Source: Vicinamibacterales bacterium
Lineage (GTDB): Bacteria; Acidobacteriota; Vicinamibacteria; Vicinamibacterales; UBA2999
Direction: 5' to 3'
Assembly (NCBI GenBank): GCA_041659285.1
Contig: JBAZYO010000015.1
Location: 74,414-138,413 of the forward strand
DNA: 64,000 bases
The notes below the pieces were generated by a model. The model was not told where the DNA came from, made no database searches, and worked only from the letters and a program-made list of their open reading frames with translations. The position numbers and the translations under genes are program-made. Of the stretch, positions 57,265 through 64,000 are shown in pieces (position 1 is the first letter of the stretch; the number at the start of each line of letters is the position of its first letter).

Positions 57265-59829
57265 TTAGAACCACGCGAGGAGCGAGATCGTCACGAGCAA
57301 GAGAGCGGCTCCCGCTGAGGCGGAGACGGTCAGGCGCTGCTTGGCGAGTTGTTTCTGCGGCACGAATGGGCTCGGCTGCCCGAAGCCATCGATGAGATCC
57401 ACCCTCGGCTCGGGACGAGGGGTCGCGGCGTGTGGTGACAGGTGCAGGTAACCGTTCGACAGCATCAGCACCAGCGGCCGGGTCAGTGTGTGCGTCGGCA
57501 TTCGCAGAAGGGTCGAGACGGAGTAGTCGAAGAAGAAGCCGGCCCTTTCGATGAAGCGGTCGCGCTCGCGGCCCGACGTGTGGCCGGCGGCGAAGAGGAA
57601 CACGTCGCACTTCCGCATGTCCTGCGCCGCCCAGGTCTCGGTGGGGTACTCGAGGATCTCCGGCCGGTCGAGATACGGGTACTCGTGCTCCGCCATCCAC
57701 CGGGCATAGTGGGTCAGCGCGGCCCGCGCGTAGGCGTAGCCGAAGTCGAGGCGGTTCAACTCGACGCGGTAATCCAGATAACGGCCGAGGGCCTGAAGGA
57801 ACACGGTGTAGGACCAGCGGCGCTCGGCGTCGAGCAGGTTCAGCCGGGCGATGTCGTCGGCGGGATGGATGCACCGCCGGACCAGCTCGTCGGCCTTCTC
57901 CAGGAACATCTCGTCGTGGGTGAGGCGATGCCCGTCGAGCAGCGCGAGGATCGAGTGGCCGGCGCCACGGCCTGGTCCGTGAAATGCCGGCGAATAGGTC
58001 TGGCTGGCGAGTCCGGTGGCCGACTGGCTCAGCCAGCGCAGGATCGTGCGCGTCCCGTCGTCCATGTTCACCACCCACGTGGCGAGTGCGATCGCGGCCT
58101 CGCGCGATTGCGGTTCGCCCGTGAGCAGCCAGTGCAGCCGGAGGCCATTCGTGTAGTTGTGTTCATTGGCCGGCCCGCCGCCGTTCACTTTCGGATCGCG
58201 CGGGAAGGAACGGTGGCTCGACCGTCCGGCCGTCACGTAGTGGGCGGTATGCCAGAACAGCCCGTGGTTGTAGGCGATCTTGTCGCCGTCAGTGTGGTAG
58301 ATGTCGATGTCGGCGACATGCCCGGCCAGCTCGGTCATGTGCTGGTGCCAGCGGCCGTCGCCCGAGCGCAGGAACTGGAGCGCGCACCCGGCGATCGCGT
58401 CGTACTGGTTGTTGTAGTGCGACACCACGGGCTCCGCGCGTCCGCTGAAGGCGTTTTCGTGATCGGCGGGCAAGTCGCCCCAGTGCCGCCAGCCGTATTC
58501 GTCGGCCGCCTCGCGCTTGTGCGCGAACGAGGCGGGGCCCTCGATCGCCGCATCAACCAGTTGTTGATAGCGGTCGGTGCCGGACGGCGTGAGATGCGCC
58601 ACCGCGCGGCTGTCGCAGTACCACGCCGGGGTGGCGCGGACCAGCGAGGAGGCCCGGCCCCAGAACTCGGCGTCCCGCGCCGAGTCGTCATCGCCGAAGA
58701 TCAACGTAAACCGATGCGTCTTCTGCTCGCCCCCCTGCAGTTCATGTTCGTTGGCGCACTGGCCGGGGAACAGCCGGAGCACCAGTGCGTCGGGCTCGGC
58801 GCCGGCGGCGCGCGGCCAGTTCTGCCAGAAATGTTCCACCGCGAAGCCGACCCGCCCGCGGCTGTGGCGCGCCACCATCACCGGCGTTGCGCGTAGTCCC
58901 TCGCGGCGGCCGCCGGCGCTTTCGATGCGATAGCCGCGAAAGGTGCACGGAATCTCGCCGTGCCGATCGACGTGGGAGATGTTGCGCCAGTGCGGCCCGC
59001 CGCTCGAGTCCTGATAGATCTCGACCGGCACTTCGGCGGCCGCGAGCGGCGCGCCGGCCTCGCAGGCGCATTCGATCCGCGTGATCCGGGTGGCCAGCCC
59101 GAGGCGGAGCGACAGATCGCGCAGGTAGACCGAACCGCTGTCGCCGAGCTCCCATAAGCCGCCTTGATGCCGGGCGCGCCGCGGGTTCCTCACCGTGAGG
59201 GCGACGCGCACCGCGGATGAGCCGGCGAAGAAGTGCAGGCGCGCGACCAACAGCAACTGCGGACTGCGCGCCGGGCCGATTGAGCCGTCGACCCGGATGG
59301 TCGATCGCAGCGGGCCGTCCTCTTCCACCGACACTCGCGTGAACCGCGTGTCCAGCGAGCGATCCGCCGGTGTGGTCGCAAGGAGGCCGCTGGTCGCGGC
59401 ATCCAGCACCTGATGTCCACCCGACGTGACGCTGGCGAATGGGAACGCCGCGCCGTTCCGGATGATGAACTGCGCCGCACCGGTGTCAACGCCGACGTGC
59501 CGGCTCGCCACCTCGATGGCGAGGCGCGACGCGCTGGCTGGGGGATCGGCTGGGCCAATGCGCAGCGTCCACCGGCGGTGCGGCGCGTACGGTCCCGTGA
59601 TCTGGAAGTCCAGGAGCGCCCAACGGATGCTGCCGTCACCCCAGTGTTCGGTGACCCGCGCCTGCAGCGGCACCGGGCGGCCCTCGTCATTCTCGAGCGC
59701 CAGTTGCCGGGGTTCGCGAACCAGGCCCGCCGGAAAGGGCAGCCCCATCGTCACCGGCTCGCACAGGCGTGCGCGGTGCTCCGAGGCGGGTGTGGACACG
59801 ATCAAAGGAGTTGAGGTGGACGTGGTCAT
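57265..59829 (-). CDS. PcRGLX/YetA-like protein with C-terminal membrane anchor
   Basis: The 854-residue protein starts at ATG 59829, overlapping the VanZ-like stop by ATGA. The opening (CEPVTMGLPFPAGLVREPRQLAL, GDGSIRWALLDFQI) matches the RIFT-barrel N-terminal domain of PcRGLX/YetA-type enzymes; the middle (HYNNQYDAIAGCALQFLRSGD, HTDGDKIAYNHGLFWHTAHYVTAG) resembles their helical catalytic domain. Aromatic and Asp/His-rich strands there fit a carbohydrate site. There is no N-terminal signal, but a hydrophobic helix (SAGAALLLVTISLLAWF) ends the protein, suggesting tail anchoring. It is the last gene of the leftward epsB-like operon. Activity is not demonstrated. Confidence 0.78.
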   Translation of the reverse strand: MTTSTSTPLIVSTPASEHRARLCEPVTMGLPFPAGLVREPRQLALENDEGRPVPLQARVTEHWGDGSIRWALLDFQITGPYAPHRRWTLRIGPADPPASASRLAIEVASRHVGVDTGAAQFIIRNGAAFPFASVTSGGHQVLDAATSGLLATTPADRSLDTRFTRVSVEEDGPLRSTIRVDGSIGPARSPQLLLVARLHFFAGSSAVRVALTVRNPRRARHQGGLWELGDSGSVYLRDLSLRLGLATRITRIECACEAGAPLAAAEVPVEIYQDSSGGPHWRNISHVDRHGEIPCTFRGYRIESAGGRREGLRATPVMVARHSRGRVGFAVEHFWQNWPRAAGAEPDALVLRLFPGQCANEHELQGGEQKTHRFTLIFGDDDSARDAEFWGRASSLVRATPAWYCDSRAVAHLTPSGTDRYQQLVDAAIEGPASFAHKREAADEYGWRHWGDLPADHENAFSGRAEPVVSHYNNQYDAIAGCALQFLRSGDGRWHQHMTELAGHVADIDIYHTDGDKIAYNHGLFWHTAHYVTAGRSSHRSFPRDPKVNGGGPANEHNYTNGLRLHWLLTGEPQSREAAIALATWVVNMDDGTRTILRWLSQSATGLASQTYSPAFHGPGRGAGHSILALLDGHRLTHDEMFLEKADELVRRCIHPADDIARLNLLDAERRWSYTVFLQALGRYLDYRVELNRLDFGYAYARAALTHYARWMAEHEYPYLDRPEILEYPTETWAAQDMRKCDVFLFAAGHTSGRERDRFIERAGFFFDYSVSTLLRMPTHTLTRPLVLMLSNGYLHLSPHAATPRPEPRVDLIDGFGQPSPFVPQKQLAKQRLTVSASAGAALLLVTISLLAWF

Positions 59830-60728
59830 GGCCCTTCCGGTCGAGGCGTCGGGGCCCCGATGTGTTCCGTCGGCCGGTGCGCCAGGCACGCGCCGGCCAC
59901 GCCCATCACGACGCCGGGCAGGGCCGCGAGCAGCGTGGTGAAGTCGGTGGTCCGGGAGAAGACGGCTACCTGTGCGAGCGCCAGCGTGATGAGCGCGAAC
60001 ATCGCGATGTGGCACGCGCGTGCGGGGGAGCGGAGCGAGTCCGGCGAACATCCGCAGATCGCGCCCGCCCACCCAAGCGGCACGGCCGCTGCCGTCAGCA
60101 GTTGCAACTCGGTCACGGTGGCGGCATCCGGCGAGGGCACGAACGGGAGCAGCAGGCGTTTGTGCAGGTACTTGTCGGCGATCTCGTTGGGGCGAAGGGT
60201 GAAGTCCAAGGGCAGGAGCCAGGCGAACGCAAACAGGCCGCAGTAGACAAGCAGGAGCCGCTCGCCTGCGGAGGCGCGGTGCCAGGCCTCGGTGGCCGAC
60301 CGGGCCGCGGCATCCAGGTCGGCGGCCGCCATGCGCCAGGCCGCGAGCCCGGCGATCGTCCCGGCGGCCTCGGCCACGACATCGATCGTTGAAGGCGTGC
60401 GCCAGAGGACGAAGGCCTGGGCGAATTCGACGGCGATGCTCAGCAGCGTGCCGCCCGCGATCACCAGCGCGGCCGAGTGCCGGGGCGTCCAGCGCCGCTC
60501 GAGGCTGGCGGCCACGAACAGGCCGACGGGAACGAAGAGGAGGAAGTTCGAGAAGGCGTCGGACAGCGAGAGCTCGGCCTGCCGGGGACCGCCCAACACC
60601 AGGAACCAGTCGATCGCCTCCGCGAACGAGACCGGGCGATAGTCGAACGGGAACAGGCTGCCCCAGACCGCGAAGGCGACGCAGGTCGTCGCGGCCCACA
60701 CGTAGATGCGAGCGGCCTGGACCGTCAT
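59826..60728 (-). CDS. VanZ-like membrane protein
   Basis: The 300-residue integral membrane protein starts at ATG 60728, overlapping the FemAB-like stop by ATGA. Its first half is VanZ-like: FPFDYRP, LSDAFSNFLLFVPVGLFVA and STIDVVAEAAGTIAG, a pattern found in VanZ and many exosortase-locus proteins. About seven hydrophobic segments can be counted, in two halves joined by an Ala-rich polar stretch; the second half (LDFTLRPNEIADKYL) repeats the first in style. The molecular role of VanZ-like proteins is unknown in most cases. Confidence 0.85.
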   Translation of the reverse strand: MTVQAARIYVWAATTCVAFAVWGSLFPFDYRPVSFAEAIDWFLVLGGPRQAELSLSDAFSNFLLFVPVGLFVAASLERRWTPRHSAALVIAGGTLLSIAVEFAQAFVLWRTPSTIDVVAEAAGTIAGLAAWRMAAADLDAAARSATEAWHRASAGERLLLVYCGLFAFAWLLPLDFTLRPNEIADKYLHKRLLLPFVPSPDAATVTELQLLTAAAVPLGWAGAICGCSPDSLRSPARACHIAMFALITLALAQVAVFSRTTDFTTLLAALPGVVMGVAGACLAHRPTEHIGAPTPRPEGP

Positions 60729-61819
60729 GGGATCGAGCGGACCAGTTGCGGACCCAGCCAGCGGGTCACGGGCACGGGCAGTCGCTTCCAGGCCGCAATG
60801 GCCGCCTGGAAGCGCGGATTCCTGGTGGTGAGGTCGGGCAGAGGTGCGTCGCCGGCCATCACGTACTCCCAGTGGAGGGGAGACGGCCGCGCGCCCCATT
60901 GCTCCTTGAACTGGAACGTGCCTTCGCCCGGAGTCGAGCGGCCAAAGTCGAGCGTGGACATGCCCGAGGCGATCGCGTGCTCGATGATGCGCCAGTAGAG
61001 AAGGTTGTTCGGACACTGGGCGCGGTAGTCGCGCAGCGACGAGGCCCACGGCACCGCCAGCGTGTCGCCGTGGACGAGGGCAATGCCCGCCGCCACCACC
61101 GTGCGTCCGTGCTCGATCAGGAACACGGTCGCCGAGTCGGCAAACGTGGCCACCACGTTCCGGAAGAAAGACGGGGGATACACCGGCGTGCCGAGGTCGC
61201 GCATGTTGCGGGCAAAAACCTCGTAGAAGGCGTCGAGAAGCTCGGCTCCACCGCGGCGCTCGGTCAGGCCGCTCTTTTCCGCCTTGCGCACCTGGTTGCG
61301 CACCTTGCGATCGAGGGCCGCCCACGCCACCGTGGAGTCGGCCACGAGCGGCAGTGACATCCCGACCTTGTGCTGGCGCGCGGGCAGTTCCGGCCGTTGC
61401 CGCGACACATGGCGGAGTTCGACATGCGTCAGGTGATAGCCGGCGGCGATCTCCGCGGCGCGTCCCACCAGGAGCCGGGCCACGTGTTCGTCTCGCGCGC
61501 AGACGCCGCCGGCGTCCACGAACGGCAGCGACACCGCAAACCGCCCGAAGATCCGGCTCCGCATGATCACCAGCGGCAGCACGCCGGCGATCTCGCCGAA
61601 TTGCTCCGCCGCCAGGTACACCGTCTCGTGGCCGAAGGTGTCTTCGAAAATCCTCCGCCAGCCCCAGAGGTGATAGCGGCTCGCGCCGTTATCGCCGCGC
61701 ACGAAGGCGTCCCATTGCGCGGGCAGCGTGTTGGTGGTGACGGCGACATCGGCCGCGGCCGGCGGCTGCGGTGCGCTGACATGCGCGAGGGGCTCGGATT
61801 CGGCAACCGTGACAGGCAT
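60725..61819 (-). CDS. FemAB-like acyltransferase (exosortase-associated type)
   Basis: The 364-residue protein resembles the FemAB/GNAT-fold family with two acyltransferase domains. Visible marks are YHLWGWRRIFEDTFGHETVYLAAEQFGEIAGVLPL in the first, DRKVRNQVRKAEKSGL in the middle, and NLLYWRIIEHAIASGMSTLDFGRSTPGEGTFQFKEQWG in the second. The latter pattern is shared by PEP-CTERM-system-associated FemAB proteins, whose substrate is unknown. The ATG starts 29 bases after the deacetylase stop. It is followed by the VanZ-like gene with ATGA overlap. Confidence 0.87.
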   Translation of the reverse strand: MPVTVAESEPLAHVSAPQPPAAADVAVTTNTLPAQWDAFVRGDNGASRYHLWGWRRIFEDTFGHETVYLAAEQFGEIAGVLPLVIMRSRIFGRFAVSLPFVDAGGVCARDEHVARLLVGRAAEIAAGYHLTHVELRHVSRQRPELPARQHKVGMSLPLVADSTVAWAALDRKVRNQVRKAEKSGLTERRGGAELLDAFYEVFARNMRDLGTPVYPPSFFRNVVATFADSATVFLIEHGRTVVAAGIALVHGDTLAVPWASSLRDYRAQCPNNLLYWRIIEHAIASGMSTLDFGRSTPGEGTFQFKEQWGARPSPLHWEYVMAGDAPLPDLTTRNPRFQAAIAAWKRLPVPVTRWLGPQLVRSIP

Positions 61820-61848
61820 TGTGGTGTCTCACTCGCGGGTTGGGCGTT

Positions 61849-62742
61849 TCACCAGACGTAAGGCAACGGCGCCGCGGCGGCGTCGTCGAAGGTATGACCG
61901 GCGTGCCCGAGGACGGCGATCATGGTGGAGAACTCGAAGTCGTCAAGCAGCGCGCGCAAGCGCGCCTCCGTCTTGGAGAGGTTGCGATAGTGGCGAAATT
62001 GCCCGAGCGCCGACGTCGGCAGGCGCGGCTGCGCCGGGTCGATTTCCCAGGGGTGCAAGTAGAAGATCGCCGGCGCGCGCTCGACCTGGTTGAGCCGCCG
62101 GATGCCCCAGCGGGTCCAGGCGTACGGCAGGATCCGGAAGTACCCTCCGCCGGCCACCGGCAGGTTGAACGGACCCCACCGGACCGTGGACGCCGGCGCC
62201 TCGAGGAGCGTGTAGGCGCGTTGGAGGAGGTAGGGATGCCGGGGCGAGGTCGGAATCCCGTAGCGATCGTGATAGATCGGGAAGATGCTCGCGTCGTAGC
62301 GGAAGCCTTCTTCGATCAGGACGTCGAGCGCCCAGAGCGAGCGCGGCGTGACCGAGTAGCTGGGCGCGCGGTAGCCGAACACCGGCAGGCAGGTCGCCGA
62401 CTCGAGCAGGTCCTTGGACCGCCGGATGTCGTCGCGGAATGCCGCGGGCGTGAGGTCGTAGATCAGCCGGTGCCCGTGGCCGTGCGAGGCCACCTCGTGA
62501 TGCTCGGCGGCAATCTCGCGGACCAGTGCGGGGAACCGCTCGGCCACCCAGCCCAGGACGAAGAACGTGGCGCGGACGCCGGCGGTGTTGAAGATGCGCA
62601 GCAGGCGCTCGGTGTTGGCGCAGACGCGGCTCTCGAGGCCATCCCACGCATGCCGCGGGACCACGCCGTCGAACACGCTGACGTGGAAATAGTCTTCGAC
62701 GTCGACGGTCATCGCGTTGACGACGGGCGTGGCGGCGCTCAC
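61849..62742 (-). CDS. Polysaccharide deacetylase (exosortase-A-associated type)
   Basis: The 297-residue protein is a NodB-fold deacetylase. MTVDVEDYFHVSVFD contains the metal-binding Asp-Val-Glu-Asp, ATFFVLGWVAERFP, HEVASHGHGHRLIYDL (HxxxH type), and the FGYRAPSYSV motif, followed by FYLHPWEIDP. These segments in this order are characteristic of the XrtA-system deacetylase subfamily. It probably removes N-acetyl groups from the polysaccharide. GTG at 62742 overlaps the upstream stop by one base (TAGTG); an ATG at 62712 is also possible. It lacks an obvious signal peptide, so export would need another route. Confidence 0.9.
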   Translation of the reverse strand: MSAATPVVNAMTVDVEDYFHVSVFDGVVPRHAWDGLESRVCANTERLLRIFNTAGVRATFFVLGWVAERFPALVREIAAEHHEVASHGHGHRLIYDLTPAAFRDDIRRSKDLLESATCLPVFGYRAPSYSVTPRSLWALDVLIEEGFRYDASIFPIYHDRYGIPTSPRHPYLLQRAYTLLEAPASTVRWGPFNLPVAGGGYFRILPYAWTRWGIRRLNQVERAPAIFYLHPWEIDPAQPRLPTSALGQFRHYRNLSKTEARLRALLDDFEFSTMIAVLGHAGHTFDDAAAAPLPYVW

Positions 62743-64000
62743 TAGTGCCCTCGCCGCAACAGGACGGTCTTGACGGTTTCAAAGATGATGAACAGGTCGA
62801 GCGTCACCGACAGGTGCTTGATGTAGAAGAGGTCGAACTGGAGTTTCTCCATTGCCTCCTCGACCGTCGCGCCGTAGGTGTAGCGGACCTGCGCCCAGCC
62901 CGTGAGGCCCGGCTTGATGACGTGGCGCTGCCCGTAGAACGGGATGTCGCGGGCGAGCGACTCCACGAACTCGGGCCGCTCGGGCCGGGGCCCGACCAGG
63001 CTCATGTGCCCGGCGAGGATGTTCCAGAACTGGGGGATCTCGTCGAGGCGCGTCCGCCGCATGAACCGGCCGATGCGGGTGACGCGCGCGTCGCCCTGGT
63101 GCGGCGCCCACACCGGCCCGGTGTTGCGCTCCGCATCCGCGCACATCGATCGCAGCTTGTAGACGGTGAAGATCCGGGAGTCGCAGCCGACCCGCCGCTG
63201 AGAGTAGAAGACGGGACCGGGTGAGGTGACCTTGATGATCACCGCGAGCACCAGCAGCAGCGGCGTTGCCAGCACCAGGCCGATCAGCGCTGACACCACG
63301 TCGATCACCCGCTTCACGGCCAGCAGGCGCGGCGTCTTTCTGAACCCTGGCGAGAAGATCAGCCAGCTTGGCCGCAGGTTCTCGATCGCGATCTTCCCGG
63401 TGTACTCCTCGTAGACCGAGGCGAGGTAGTCGAACTGGACGCCGTCGAGTTTCATCTCGAGCAGCTTCTGCATGGGCAGCTTGCCCCTGGCGTCGGCGAG
63501 GCTGACGACCACGCGATCCACCGAGCGCGCGCGCACGATCGACGGGATGTCTTCGATGCCGCCGAGAAAGGCGAGGCCGGGATCCGCCGACGGGGCGACC
63601 GGCTGCACGTCAACCAGGCCGACGATCTGCACGCCCAGTTCCTCGCGTTCGTGCAGCTCGCGCGCCAGCGCGAAGCCGGCCGCGCTGGTGCCGACCATCA
63701 ACAGGCGCTCGCGCGGACCGACGCGTCGCGCGATCCATCCGAACGTCACGCGCCACGCGATCACGCCGGTGACGGCCAGCACCGCGGCCGGCGCCAGCAC
63801 GCCGCGGGCGATGATCAGGGCCGGGAACAGGGCATAGATGGCCGCCAGCACGAGGCAGGTCGCGCCGAGCGCCAGGAGGATCCGGATCAGCAGCTCGGTG
63901 TGATTCCCGCCGGTATGCGGATTGTCGTAGAGGTCACCCCAATACAGGCACAGCTGGCAGACGGTGGTGATCACCAGCGCCTTGGGCAGCAAGCCGGCCA
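62742..64000 (-). CDS. Sugar-1-phosphate transferase (EpsB-type polyprenyl glycosylphosphotransferase), N-terminus cut by window edge
   Basis: About 419 residues are visible; the frame is open to the right edge. Hydrophobic segments at the start (LLIRILLALGATCLVLAAIYAL and ahead) form the membrane anchor, a CoA/NAD-like GIG-like domain follows (ERLLMVGTSAAGFALARELH), and the C-terminal bacterial sugar-transferase domain has KRVIDVVSALIGLVLATPLLL, FYSQRRVG, YKLRSMCADAE, RFMRRTRLDEIPQFWNIL, GPRPERPEFVE and KPGLTGWAQV. This enzyme starts glycan assembly on undecaprenyl phosphate. The order and length match the EpsB subfamily of exosortase systems. Roughly 40 residues and the start are missing. 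Confidence 0.92.
   Translation of the reverse strand, partial: AGLLPKALVITTVCQLCLYWGDLYDNPHTGGNHTELLIRILLALGATCLVLAAIYALFPALIIARGVLAPAAVLAVTGVIAWRVTFGWIARRVGPRERLLMVGTSAAGFALARELHEREELGVQIVGLVDVQPVAPSADPGLAFLGGIEDIPSIVRARSVDRVVVSLADARGKLPMQKLLEMKLDGVQFDYLASVYEEYTGKIAIENLRPSWLIFSPGFRKTPRLLAVKRVIDVVSALIGLVLATPLLLVLAVIIKVTSPGPVFYSQRRVGCDSRIFTVYKLRSMCADAERNTGPVWAPHQGDARVTRIGRFMRRTRLDEIPQFWNILAGHMSLVGPRPERPEFVESLARDIPFYGQRHVIKPGLTGWAQVRYTYGATVEEAMEKLQFDLFYIKHLSVTLDLFIIFETVKTVLLRRGH

Overview
The window is GC-rich chromosomal DNA, by eye about two-thirds G+C. It carries ordinary housekeeping genes at the left end (release factor 3, groES-groEL) and then almost 60 kb of surface-polysaccharide and giant secreted-protein genes. 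No rRNA, tRNA, transposase, integrase or CRISPR array was recognised. A CIRCE-controlled groESL operon, exosortase/EpsH-type polysaccharide genes and very large Ig-rich exported proteins together suggest a Gram-negative, environmental bacterium. Acidobacteriota of the Vicinamibacteria type is my best guess, but this is inference from gene style and not proof.

Layout. (1) 1-4872: the 3' end of prfC, a small secreted protein, groEL and groES transcribed leftward behind a CIRCE-like operator, a short sigma-54 activator without a sensor domain, and a 60-residue secreted mini-protein with a PEP-CTERM-like tail. (2) 4873-23163: two giant leftward genes for exported mosaic proteins of about 3,076 and 2,911 residues. 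Both start with an N,N-dimethylformamidase-beta-like domain and DUF4082-like domains. One continues into cadherin-like and Ig repeats, the other into a deacetylase-like domain, seven Calx-beta repeats and a LamG domain. (3) 23620-38930: a tightly packed rightward operon. It holds an ABC polysaccharide exporter (Wzm/Wzt), a WlbA/B/C-like set for a diacetamido sugar, a second acyltransferase, an epimerase, a second aminotransferase, an acyl-carrier-protein / dehydrogenase / AMP-ligase cassette, further acyltransferases, two glycosyltransferases, an unknown protein and an APH-like kinase. Most junctions are stop/start overlaps of 1-4 bases, so translation is probably coupled. (4) 38949-40868: a secreted PcRGLX/YetA-like protein. 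(5) 40862-45370, leftward: O-antigen-ligase-like protein, glycosyltransferase and asparagine-synthase-like amidotransferase. (6) 45608-49984, rightward: three GT4 glycosyltransferases and a hexapeptide acyltransferase. (7) 49923-57089, leftward: a third giant secreted protein (G8 domain, beta-helix, Ig domains and an internal PcRGLX/YetA-like module). (8) 57265-64000, leftward: EpsB-type sugar-1-phosphate transferase (cut by the window edge), polysaccharide deacetylase, FemAB-like protein, VanZ-like membrane protein and a third PcRGLX/YetA-like protein, all closely spaced.

How the genes may work together. The EpsB-like enzyme would start a glycan on undecaprenyl phosphate, the glycosyltransferases would extend it, and the sugar-modifying genes would supply amino and acylated sugars. 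Wzm/Wzt and/or the ligase would export or attach it. The amidotransferase, FemAB-like protein, deacetylase, ligase and EpsB are the set usually found with exosortase A (XrtA/EpsH) loci, but the exosortase itself is not in the window. The most unusual features are an ACP-based acyl-activation cassette inside a polysaccharide operon, three separate PcRGLX/YetA-like modules, and two giant dimethylformamidase-like exoproteins beside the exporter. These are leads from sequence and family knowledge; none of the functions has been demonstrated.
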